NCBI GenBank assembly: GCA_018381425.1
Contig: JAGZRY010000103.1
Coordinates: forward strand, 1 to 6,000
Length of the DNA stretch: 6,000 nt
Origin: Haemophilus parainfluenzae
GTDB taxonomy: Bacteria; Pseudomonadota; Gammaproteobacteria; Enterobacterales; Pasteurellaceae
Direction of reading: 5' to 3'
The translations under genes were made by a program, and so were the position numbers. The notes beneath the pieces are model-generated. The model was not told where the DNA came from. It made no database searches and saw only the letters and a list, made by a program, of their open reading frames with translations. Below are positions 1 through 5,445 of this stretch, one piece after another; the first letter of the stretch is position 1, and every line of letters starts with the position of its first letter.

Positions 1-596
1 ATTATTTCCTGATTTGCAGCTTGTTGACGGAAAACCATAACGCAGGATTTATCTTTACGTTGGTGACATCTCTTACGTCTATCAATTCGCTTATGTTTAA
101 AATTTTTGGGGCGAAGGTAGTTATTCACATAACAACCATCAATATGAATAATGCCTGTGAGTGGTGTGTAATCTTGCGTTTTTTCAACTGCTTCACGGAA
201 TTTATGTAGTAATGCCCATGACGTTTTATATTGCACGCCAATATGACGAGATAAGTTAAGAGCAGAAATCCCTTTACTATTGATAGTGAAATAATAAACC
301 GATAACAGTAGCTTTCTTAGGGAAAGTTTGGTGTGCTGAAAAATCGTGCCGCTTTTTACAGAAAAACGATGTTGGCAATGCTTGCACTGCCATTGCTTAC
401 GAGAAGAAATAAAATAGGCTTTATGCTCAATATGACAACGAGGACATTGAACAGTATGAAAACAATGAGAATTTCCCCAACGAATATTTTTCAGAAAGAT
501 AAGGGCTTCAGTATCAGATAAATCATAGATCGCAGAGATAGATAAATTGCGAAGTGCCGCAGATAGATATGGAGATATTTTTTTATTCTTTTTCAT
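1..596 (-). CDS. IS1595-family transposase, N-terminal part (cut by window edge)
   Basis: The minus-strand frame opens at an ATG at 596, directly preceded by an in-frame TAA (599-597), and stays open for 198 codons to the window edge, so the C-terminus is missing. The product is a DDE-type transposase, which cuts and joins DNA at the ends of its element. An N-terminal zinc ribbon has paired cysteines C51-P-R-C54 and C71-K-H-C74, with the typical RKQW just before the second pair. A short helical region follows (residues 90-140). The first catalytic aspartate lies in H-I-D153-G. The second Asp and the Glu would lie beyond the edge. The N-terminal order matches the second transposase at 3960-4997, but the two proteins are clearly diverged, so they are different elements. 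There is no strong Shine-Dalgarno. Family assignment is secure; whether the gene is intact beyond the edge cannot be seen. Confidence 0.9.
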   Translation of the reverse strand, partial: MKKNKKISPYLSAALRNLSISAIYDLSDTEALIFLKNIRWGNSHCFHTVQCPRCHIEHKAYFISSRKQWQCKHCQHRFSVKSGTIFQHTKLSLRKLLLSVYYFTINSKGISALNLSRHIGVQYKTSWALLHKFREAVEKTQDYTPLTGIIHIDGCYVNNYLRPKNFKHKRIDRRKRCHQRKDKSCVMVFRQQAANQEI

Positions 597-599
597 TTA

Positions 600-677
600 T
601 TTGTTCAACATACATAAAAAAAACAATAGCTTATTACCCAATAAGCCGTTTTTCTCTTGTTAAATTGGTTGAACAAA
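600..677. repeat. 10-bp inverted repeat upstream of the left transposase
   Basis: TTTGTTCAAC at 600-609 is repeated in inverted orientation as GTTGAACAAA at 668-677. The two arms enclose the hairpin at 629-646. They lie just upstream of the transposase start, where the element's end or the transposase promoter should be. Possible readings are a regulatory protein site pair or part of the IS end. A matching copy at the other end of the element would lie outside the window. Confidence 0.4.
629..646. terminator. Hairpin, probable bidirectional terminator near the IS end
   Basis: GCTTATT (629-635) pairs perfectly with AATAAGC (640-646) around an ACCC loop. On the plus strand it is followed by CGTTTTT. 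On the minus strand it is followed, after TATTG, by a run of eight Ts (613-620). Either direction could terminate. Near the start of a transposase such a structure would block read-in transcription, which is common in insertion sequences. The stem is AT-rich, so termination would be moderate. Confidence 0.5.
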
Positions 678-689
678 AAATATAAAATT

Positions 690-701
690 GGGAAATTTCC
701 C
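690..701. repeat. 12-bp perfect palindrome
   Basis: GGGAAATTTCCC is a perfect palindrome in an otherwise AT-rich stretch about 95 bases upstream of the left transposase start. It could be an operator or mark the vicinity of the IS end. Nothing else in the sequence decides between these. Confidence 0.35.
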
Positions 702-1044
702 GAAAAAGCAAACGAGAAGATTTACTTTAAAAAAGTGAGAGTATTCTAGATCAAAATTTGATCAATTTGCAATACAGAAAGTAACTATATTAAACCTTTC
801 TATTTTAGGTATGGCTTTTAAAGCAAATTATTACTAGCTAATGAACTAGTACATAAAACCATAAATGTTGAGTAATTAAGAATTTCCTTGTGTAGTACAA
901 TGCATTCGAGTTTGTTAAACGCTAGATGCAAAAAATCGCCCACTTAAAAATCTCAAGTCGGCTCAAAGCGTTTATGCCTTGAATACCGTACTGTCACAAG
1001 AAAATTTGTGAGCTTATTCTTTGGTAAAACATTATTTCAAAAAG
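702..1044. other. Intergenic stretch without a recognisable gene
   Basis: No ORF of convincing length or composition is present. It includes a 15-base inverted repeat (GATCAAA, one base, TTTGATC; 749-763). It also includes a short ATG frame of 18 codons at 926-982 (MQKIAHLKISSRLKAFMP) with no clear ribosome site. Around 945-1040 the composition is less AT-rich than to its left, and short open stretches exist in other frames. It may be the worn-out end of a former gene, but I recognise no protein family in it. Confidence 0.5.
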
Positions 1045-1071
1045 TTATAAGGCGGTAAAACCGCCTTATAA
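1045..1071 (-). terminator. Rho-independent terminator of the restriction-modification gene
   Basis: TTATAAGGCGGT (1045-1056) and ACCGCCTTATAA (1060-1071) form a perfect 12-bp stem with a three-base loop, starting three bases after the stop codon at 1075. On the minus strand the stem is followed by C and five Ts (1043-1039). This is a good intrinsic terminator for the leftward transcript. The plus-strand side has no T run. Confidence 0.85.
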
Positions 1072-1074
1072 AAA

Positions 1075-3357
1075 TTACTTTAAGAACTCATATTCAAATA
1101 AGAAAGGTACAATTTCATCAAGATAATATTTTTTGACTAATTGTTTTAATGTATTGAGATGTCCATTTAGTTCAGGATAGTCATATACAGTCTTATTTTT
1201 TTCATCTTTATGACTCGTATTAAGTTCATCAATAATTTGATAAACTCCGTAAGTCAGTGTTCTATCATAATTAGCTGTCTTTTTTGCGTTTTCCAGCACC
1301 AAATCCCATTGTTTTAATAGTTGTTGTTCTTGTTCATTTGGAATAAAGTTAGCCAATTTTTCTTTCGCTAGGGTATTGCCATTTGAACAATCTAAACAAA
1401 GCTGATTACGATAAAATCTGCCATCAGAACCTGTAAAAGTACGCATATGGTTTTGTGTTTCAAGGCAGGTAAACAAGAGGATTTTTTGCAGCATTGTAAA
1501 AATTTTTCCATTTTTTACCGCTTGCAAATAGGAATCTGCACCATCAGCAGATTTCATAATTCTTGCTCGTTCAGTCCAAAAACGATTATAAGTGATATAA
1601 CGACTAGCTGCGAACATTGGCAACTTCTCCATGAAATTATCATTCCGTAGAAAAAAACCGTTACCATCATATCTTCCAGCTATCAAAAGAGATGAATGCA
1701 AATCAGGATTATCAAAACCTGAGCTATACACAGCCATATAACCTAATATATTTTCATTAAATAAAGGTTTAATTCTTATTTTCTTACCAGAAGAAATTTC
1801 TTTTCCATTTAATTCACATAATACAGAAGTTTCGTCATCTATAAATTTTCTTGTATCGAAATATTTTTCACTATAAGAATTAAAGATACGTTCAATTTTA
1901 ATATTTCCCTCATTTTTTATTTGTTCTTTGTCAATATTAAATGCTTGTAAATCAAATGATGTAGTTTTTAAATCATCTTCGTTACTCCATAAAGCAACCA
2001 TGATACAAGCATCGATATTTGTATGGAAATGCCGGCGATTAAATGCAAAGCCATTTAAAAATTTTTTACTGATTAAATGCTGAGCTTTCCAGTATTTTAC
2101 TGGAGAGTACACAATATAACTATCAGTGGGTTGTCTTAAATAATACTTGAATGCAGACCAGATAAAGGCGTTTCCTAGATCATTAGATGCGGTGCCTTTT
2201 ACCTCTTTTTTCATCTCTTGAATGACAAAGCTGTTTTTCCAAATAGATGATTTTTTACCAGCTTTTTGTTTTTGATGTTCAATACTTGTTGTTTCTGCAT
2301 AAGGTGGATTTTCAAATAAAATTATTGTGCATTTAGGATTGTTTATATATTGCTTAATGAGCTTGCTATTTATATATTCTTCCGATAATGCATCCGCCCC
2401 ACGCACAAGCCCTGCATTGAAGGTATCACTTTCTTCTGTTGGAGGAATAATATGTCTAACCTTATCACCCAGTAGTTCAAATAATACTTTATATTCATAA
2501 TATTCAACCGTTGAAACAATAGTATGTGATAATTCATCATCAGTCATAAACTGTTCTAAATTACCTGTGCCAGCACACCTATCAATAATGACATAATCAT
2601 TACCTTCAGGTACTCTTTTGATCGCTTCACGGACTAATTCTAATGATTTTTGAGCATACAGTTTATGTGTATAAAATGCTCCTAAATTTTTTTGAGTAAG
2701 GTTGTCATTAAGCTTATCCATTAAATACCGAAATTTAATATTATCTTCCCCTTCATAAGGTTCAATAAATTTTTTTAATTTATTCGGTTTACGGATTTCA
2801 CCAATAATATTTACTTTACCTCCTTCTTCTCCAATAAAATCTGATTTTTTTGCCATTGGATTTTCACGGTAAAAACGCTCTCCCCATCCAACTATACAGT
2901 TTTCATCTAAATTGATTTTGGTGTAGTTATTACTTTTTAAAATCTTAATGAAATTTTCTCTCTCAATCTCTTCATTTAAATCAAATGTTGTAATAGGCGC
3001 ACTTCCTTGAAAACCATTATTTTCTTTTGATGCTCCTAATGTATAAACTTTTTCAATAAAAGGTAAGTAATCTTGAGAATAAAATTGGTAGGCTTTATTC
3101 GTATTAAGTGAAATTAATAAAATATTGGCAGGGATTGATTTACCTTTGATCCGCATAGATGAAAGGTATTTAATTGATTGGAATAATACGCTATTTAGAT
3201 CGTTAATATTAAGCTTAAATTCTAACAAATTACCATTTAATACGCCATCGGTATTATCAGTTATAATTTGCTCCAAAGATAAGGTTTTATCAACGCGAGG
3301 TAAGTAAGTTTGATAAAAATCACGTTGTCCATCAAGTTCTAAGGTGTATTTTTTCAT
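1075..3357 (-). CDS. Type IIG-like restriction-modification enzyme: PD-(D/E)XK nuclease fused to N6-adenine DNA methyltransferase
   Basis: The protein probably both methylates adenine in its target sequence (S-adenosylmethionine donor) and cuts unmethylated DNA. Residues 1-110 resemble a PD-(D/E)XK nuclease: E29, D37-G, E46-F-K48 and Q60 have the usual order. Methyltransferase motifs follow: motif X G-A-F-Y-T (226-230), the SAM-binding motif I D-R-C-A-G-T-G-N (259-266), an acidic E285, G-A-D322 (motif III) and the catalytic N-P-P-Y (350-353) typical of gamma-class N6-adenine enzymes. Residues from about 480 probably hold the target-recognition domain. At 760 residues it is short for type IIG enzymes, which are often about 900-1100. 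I chose ATG 3357 because GAGGTG (3367-3362) is correctly spaced before it; an in-frame TTG at 3369 lies just upstream of that ribosome site. A CI-like repressor gene lies upstream on the same strand, with a pentamer tract between. Methyltransferase is certain, nuclease likely, target unknown. Confidence 0.88.
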   Translation of the reverse strand: MKKYTLELDGQRDFYQTYLPRVDKTLSLEQIITDNTDGVLNGNLLEFKLNINDLNSVLFQSIKYLSSMRIKGKSIPANILLISLNTNKAYQFYSQDYLPFIEKVYTLGASKENNGFQGSAPITTFDLNEEIERENFIKILKSNNYTKINLDENCIVGWGERFYRENPMAKKSDFIGEEGGKVNIIGEIRKPNKLKKFIEPYEGEDNIKFRYLMDKLNDNLTQKNLGAFYTHKLYAQKSLELVREAIKRVPEGNDYVIIDRCAGTGNLEQFMTDDELSHTIVSTVEYYEYKVLFELLGDKVRHIIPPTEESDTFNAGLVRGADALSEEYINSKLIKQYINNPKCTIILFENPPYAETTSIEHQKQKAGKKSSIWKNSFVIQEMKKEVKGTASNDLGNAFIWSAFKYYLRQPTDSYIVYSPVKYWKAQHLISKKFLNGFAFNRRHFHTNIDACIMVALWSNEDDLKTTSFDLQAFNIDKEQIKNEGNIKIERIFNSYSEKYFDTRKFIDDETSVLCELNGKEISSGKKIRIKPLFNENILGYMAVYSSGFDNPDLHSSLLIAGRYDGNGFFLRNDNFMEKLPMFAASRYITYNRFWTERARIMKSADGADSYLQAVKNGKIFTMLQKILLFTCLETQNHMRTFTGSDGRFYRNQLCLDCSNGNTLAKEKLANFIPNEQEQQLLKQWDLVLENAKKTANYDRTLTYGVYQIIDELNTSHKDEKNKTVYDYPELNGHLNTLKQLVKKYYLDEIVPFLFEYEFLK

Positions 3358-3361
3358 TTTA

Positions 3362-3367
3362 CACCTC
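3362..3367 (-). promoter_or_regulatory. Ribosome binding site that fixes the RM start at 3357
   Basis: On the minus strand GAGGTG lies four bases before ATG 3357 and is the only good Shine-Dalgarno nearby. In one leader reading frame the same bases form the last two sense codons (GAG GTG) before a TAA at 3361-3359, one base ahead of the ATG. Termination of the leader and initiation of the enzyme could therefore be coupled. Confidence 0.75.
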
Positions 3368-3388
3368 AAATTTACTTGATAAAAATTG

Positions 3389-3394
3389 ATTATA
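3389..3394 (-). promoter_or_regulatory. Candidate -10 box (TATAAT) between the repeat tract and the RM gene
   Basis: A perfect TATAAT lies on the minus strand 31 bases before the enzyme's ATG. The -35 position falls inside the CGCAA repeats, where no register gives a good TTGACA match and where adding or removing units would leave the hexamer unchanged. It has no extended -10 TG. It could give a weak, repeat-independent basal transcript, or be chance in AT-rich DNA. Confidence 0.4.
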
Positions 3395-3396
3395 AA

Positions 3397-3462
3397 TTAA
3401 GCTATTGCGTTGCGTTGCGTTGCGTTGCGTTGCGTTGCGTTGCGTTGCGTTGCGTTAAACAT
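3397..3462 (-). CDS. Leader ORF reading through the pentamer tract (21 codons in the present phase)
   Basis: An ATG at 3462 is preceded by AAGGA (3474-3470) at the ideal distance of seven bases. It reads MFN followed by the pentapeptide repeat ATQRN encoded by the CGCAA tract, then stops at TAA 3399-3397. This is a better start signal than chance would give. It lies 34 bases after the repressor's stop and is in the same transcription direction as the restriction-modification gene. Because the unit is five bases, each gain or loss shifts the frame. Ten units (seen) stop at 3397. Eleven stop at once at TAG 3404-3402. Nine or twelve run on with the tail NSLIYNQFLSSKFEV to TAA 3361-3359, one base before the enzyme's ATG (32 residues for nine). 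None of the three frames fuses to the enzyme. The peptide itself probably has no function; its translation may regulate. No experimental evidence is visible. Confidence 0.6.
   Translation of the reverse strand: MFNATQRNATQRNATQRNAIA
3405..3456. repeat. Perfect pentanucleotide tract (TTGCG)10 plus TT
   Basis: Ten uninterrupted TTGCG units (3405-3454) plus two further matching bases make a 52-bp pure tract; on the coding strand it reads CGCAA. Pure tracts of this length are prone to replication slippage and are typical of phase-variable (contingency) loci in Pasteurellaceae and Neisseriaceae. It lies between the repressor stop and the restriction-modification start, inside the leader ORF. Confidence 0.97.
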
Positions 3463-3469
3463 TTTTTGA

Positions 3470-3489
3470 TCCTTATGTTTGTGTGTCAA
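3470..3489 (-). promoter_or_regulatory. Leader ribosome site (AAGGA 3474-3470) and isolated -35-like TTGACA (3489-3484)
   Basis: AAGGA sits seven bases before the leader ATG at 3462. A perfect TTGACA lies just after the repressor stop. The only -10 at the right distance is a poor AAAAAT (3466-3461), and a transcript from it would start inside the leader ORF and lack its ATG. The ribosome site is well supported; the promoter is doubtful. Confidence 0.5.
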
Positions 3490-3496
3490 GTAATAA

Positions 3497-3829
3497 TTAC
3501 TGTTTCTCTGAAATTTCTTTAAAAGAAATTGAGAAAGCATCTTTTAAGTTTTCAGGCATCGTGCGATAGTTGTTGAGTAATTTTTCTTCTTGCTCTGACA
3601 TCGCAATTTCTTGCGTTGCAATCTGAAACATTTCCCCTTCACCACTCACAAGCCAATTCAAATTCACACCAGCTTTGGCAATGCCAGTCATACCTTCTGC
3701 ATTTGGCTCACGCTCACCACCGACATAACCTTGTAGTGTGCGGTAAGCGATTCCTGTTTGTTCTGCGAAGTCTTTAATTTTCCAATTTTTAGCTTCACAA
3801 ACTTGTCTTAATCTTTCTGATATACACAT
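3497..3829 (-). CDS. XRE-family, CI-like DNA-binding repressor (110 aa)
   Basis: A small cytoplasmic DNA-binding protein. A helix-turn-helix spans about residues 17-37 (I-K-D-F-A-E-Q-T-G-I-A-Y-R-T-L-Q-G-Y). It is followed by the N58-W-L-x-S-G-E-G-E-M-F block, a hallmark of phage CI-type repressor N-terminal domains. The C-terminal 40 residues are helical and polar and may dimerise; there is no LexA/CI-type peptidase domain, so it would not be inactivated by RecA-style self-cleavage. The ATG at 3829 has only a modest ribosome site (GGA, eight bases upstream). Palindromes upstream of the gene suggest it controls its own promoter and a divergent one. The restriction-modification gene follows on the same strand, so it may also set RM expression, much as C-proteins do in some RM systems. 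It could equally be a prophage remnant. The DNA-binding role is firm, the target inferred. Confidence 0.85.
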   Translation of the reverse strand: MCISERLRQVCEAKNWKIKDFAEQTGIAYRTLQGYVGGEREPNAEGMTGIAKAGVNLNWLVSGEGEMFQIATQEIAMSEQEEKLLNNYRTMPENLKDAFSISFKEISEKQ

Positions 3830-3845
3830 TTGAGCGTTCCATTTT

Positions 3846-3858
3846 CAATTTACAATTG
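3846..3858. promoter_or_regulatory. Minor inverted repeat over the rightward -35
   Basis: CAATT (3846-3850) and AATTG (3854-3858) form a short inverted repeat that overlaps the TTGACA of the rightward promoter. It could be a third, weaker operator, but its sequence differs from the two larger palindromes and it may be chance. Confidence 0.25.
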
Positions 3859-3884
3859 ACAAAATACGCAAATGAGCGTATATT
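3856..3884 (+). promoter_or_regulatory. Strong rightward sigma-70 promoter, divergent from the repressor
   Basis: TTGACA (3856-3861), a 17-base spacer and TATATT (3879-3884) form a near-consensus promoter pointing right, away from the repressor gene and toward the broken transposase at 3960. A palindrome fills its spacer and reaches the -10, so a bound dimer would block it. The gene this promoter originally served may have been displaced by the insertion sequence. Confidence 0.7.
3864..3881. promoter_or_regulatory. Operator-like palindrome in the rightward promoter
   Basis: ATACGC (3864-3869) and GCGTAT (3876-3881) are inverted around six bases, 18 bp in all. It lies in the spacer and over the -10 of the rightward promoter, the expected place for a repressor site. 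The 110-residue repressor next door is the natural candidate ligand. Confidence 0.6.
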
Positions 3885-3895
3885 TATTTTGGTTT

Positions 3896-3915
3896 AAACG
3901 TATTTTATCACGTTT
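3896..3915. promoter_or_regulatory. Second operator-like palindrome, over the repressor's own promoter
   Basis: AAACGT (3896-3901) and ACGTTT (3910-3915) are inverted around eight bases, 20 bp in all. On the minus strand it covers an extended -10, TG-A-TAAAAT (3910-3902). Its centre is 33 bp, about three helical turns, from the centre of the palindrome at 3864-3881. Confidence 0.55.
3902..3910 (-). promoter_or_regulatory. Extended -10 promoter for the repressor (and probably the RM operon)
   Basis: TGATAAAAT on the minus strand fits TGnTATAAT with one mismatch. The -35 position (3930-3925) is poor, as is tolerated with an extended -10. Transcription would start near 3895, giving a leader of about 65 bases before the repressor ATG. 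The overlapping palindrome suggests autoregulation. Confidence 0.5.
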
Positions 3916-3959
3916 GAGCATATTTAAAATCTCTATTAACATAAATTTTAAACAAGACG

Positions 3960-4997
3960 ATGACCCAGCATTTCTTACTTTCTAGCAAAGCTCGCACGCT
4001 TTCTTCTTACGAGATTGCACAACTCTCGGAAGAAGAAGCATACGATTTGCTTTGTGAATTAAGATGGGGGGACAAAGAGTTTATCACTTGTCCTAAATGT
4101 GGAGTACAACACAAGCCTTATTATATTTCTACACGTAAACAATAGCGCTGCAAACATTGTAATCACACTTTTAGTGTCACTTCTGGTACCATTTTTGCCA
4201 ATCGCAAGAAACCGATTAAGGTTTATCTCTATGCTTTAATGGAATGGGTAAATGCTGTCAAAGGGTTATCTTCCCTTCAATTAGCTCGTAATGCAAAACT
4301 CAATCCTCGCACGGCATTTGTTTTATCGCATAAATTCCGTAAAGCATTATTAGAAAGTCGTGATATGAAACCCCTTTCAGGTGTGGTTGATATAGACGGT
4401 ACTTATGTTCATCCTGCGCCACGTAAAGCAAATAAGAAATCTGACCGCATTGACTATCGTTTAAAGGAAAATCAGAATCCTGATAAACGTTGTGTCATGG
4501 TTGCGCGTGAGCATTATTCGCCAGAAGAAAAAGCCAGTAATGCGTTGCATTGTGGGGCAAAACGCTCTCACGTTTTTGTGGCACATACTGAATCGCAATC
4601 GGTAGTGAAAAGTTTTGCCGATAAGTTCATTAAACCTAATACACAAATCAATACCGATGAAAGCACGGCTTATGATGTCTTGTTGCCTTACTATAACTTG
4701 AGAACTGTAAACCATAAAGAAGAATATCGCAGTGACTTAGGTGTAACAAACAATCAGGCAGAAAGTCTATTTAGTCGTTTCAAACGGATGTATTACGGAC
4801 AAGTTCATCGTATCAGCAATGAATATTTACTTAACTATGCTAATGAAATTGCCTACCGCGAGGACAATCGCCGTACCTCAAATAAAGCGCAGTTTATTGA
4901 TGTATTAAGCCGATGTTTGAAAACCACCAACGATAACAATGAATGGTGCGGTTATTGGCAACGTAAAATTATTCATCAAGAAGTGATTTGGCAGTAG
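3960..4997 (+). pseudogene. IS1595-family transposase with an in-frame TAG at codon 62
   Basis: One frame runs from ATG 3960 to TAG 4997 and would give 345 residues, but TAG at 4143-4145 interrupts it. The zinc ribbon is C44-P-K-C47 and C64-K-H-C67; the stop falls two residues before the second pair. The left transposase has Trp (W69) here in the same R-K-Q-W context, so TGG to TAG by one base change is the simplest explanation. The rest is intact: D146 (V-D-I-D-G), D233 (N-T-D-E-S) and E268 (N-N-Q-A-E), with 34 residues between the last two, as expected for a DDE enzyme. Restart at ATG 4239 would yield 252 residues with the catalytic triad but no zinc ribbon, probably unable to bind the element's ends. 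Read-through or a sequencing error is also possible. No terminal inverted repeats could be identified; the left end should lie between about 3885 and 3959. Confidence 0.9.
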
Positions 4998-5001
4998 ATA
5001 T

Positions 5002-5424
5002 ATGGCATATAACCTAGATAAGAAACTCAAAGAGTTTGAGTTTGAGCGTAAACAGGTATTACATCATCTTGCGTTACTTGAGGCGAATATTGCCACATTA
5101 AAACGTGCTATTGAGCTTACTCAACAGGAAAGTGATGTAGCCCTTTATAATACGGACAACTTTGTGTACCGTTCCAAATATAAACTCTTTAAAGGGAAAA
5201 TTCGTAAATACATCGTACAAATGATGCGAGAAGCACCCAATAAAGCCTTTACAATTGCTGAACTCACGCAGCACATTTTTGAGATTGAACAAAATCCTGA
5301 TACACCGTCCGAAAAACATCTTGATTCCGTTCGTAAACAACTGAATGAGTTTTATAAAAGAGAATGGGTTAATAGGACTCAAATCAGCCGAAATGAGGTT
5401 CACTGGCAATGGAAACAAAAATAG
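5002..5424 (+). CDS. Small coiled-coil/winged-helix protein, probable IS passenger
   Basis: I do not recognise a named family. The 140-residue basic protein has a heptad-rich helix at about residues 5-43 (coiled coil), then a region from about 64 to 138 that looks like a winged-helix DNA-binding domain. That region has helix K-I-R-K-Y-I-V-Q-M-M, a T-I-A-E-L-T recognition-type turn (84-89), S109-V-R-K-Q-L-N, a W-V-N strand and a final H134-W-Q-W. Its ATG is four bases after the transposase stop at 4997. No good Shine-Dalgarno precedes it, which suggests translation coupled to the transposase, so the upstream stop codon at 4143 may reduce its expression. IS1595-family elements are known to carry passenger genes. 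The convergent neighbour at 5446-5910 has the same architecture. A role as DNA-binding accessory or regulator of the element is inference only. Confidence 0.75.
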   Translation: MAYNLDKKLKEFEFERKQVLHHLALLEANIATLKRAIELTQQESDVALYNTDNFVYRSKYKLFKGKIRKYIVQMMREAPNKAFTIAELTQHIFEIEQNPDTPSEKHLDSVRKQLNEFYKREWVNRTQISRNEVHWQWKQK

Positions 5425-5444
5425 CGGTATTTCTACCGCTATTT
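5419..5444. terminator. Shared hairpin terminator between convergent genes
   Basis: AAATAGCGGTA (5419-5429) and TACCGCTATTT (5434-5444) form a perfect 11-bp stem with a four-base loop. It contains the stop codon of the rightward gene and ends one base before the stop codon of the leftward gene. On the minus strand five or more Ts follow, so it terminates the leftward gene well. The plus-strand T run is weak. Confidence 0.8.
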
Positions 5445-5445
5445 A

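Noticed and set aside
926..982. 18-codon ORF (MQKIAHLKISSRLKAFMP)
   Set aside because: No ribosome site, no recognisable family and an unclear context; at most a gene remnant.
1517..1525. DNA uptake sequence (ACCGCTTGC; minus strand GCAAGCGGT)
   Set aside because: It is one base off the Actinobacillus-type core ACAAGCGGT, and a single near-match in 6 kb is not evidence.
3355..3369. TTG at 3369 as the start of the restriction-modification enzyme (764 residues)
   Set aside because: It lies immediately before the Shine-Dalgarno GAGGTG that serves ATG 3357 and has no good ribosome site of its own; the four extra residues (M-R-C-K) would be encoded by the ribosome site.
3405..3456. CRISPR array
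   Set aside because: The units are five bases with no spacers; it is a simple-sequence repeat.
3397..3462. In-frame fusion of the repeat-encoded peptide to the enzyme, as in classic phase-variable mod genes
   Set aside because: The leader frame at ten repeats is the same frame as the enzyme, but TAA at 3399-3397 separates them, and the other two frames stop at 3402 and 3359; no repeat number gives a fusion.
3461..3489. TTGACA (3489-3484) with AAAAAT (3466-3461) as a real promoter
   Set aside because: The -10 is poor, and the transcript would start inside the leader ORF and lack its well-supported ATG and ribosome site.
4239..4997. A separate 252-residue transposase gene starting at 4239
   Set aside because: The frame is continuous with 3960-4145 apart from one TAG, and homology to the left transposase extends across the stop; the ATG at 4239 is internal.
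4461..5418. Minus-strand ORFs at 4461-4715 and 5098-5418
   Set aside because: They are antisense shadows of the transposase and of the coiled-coil/winged-helix gene, with compositions unlike real proteins.
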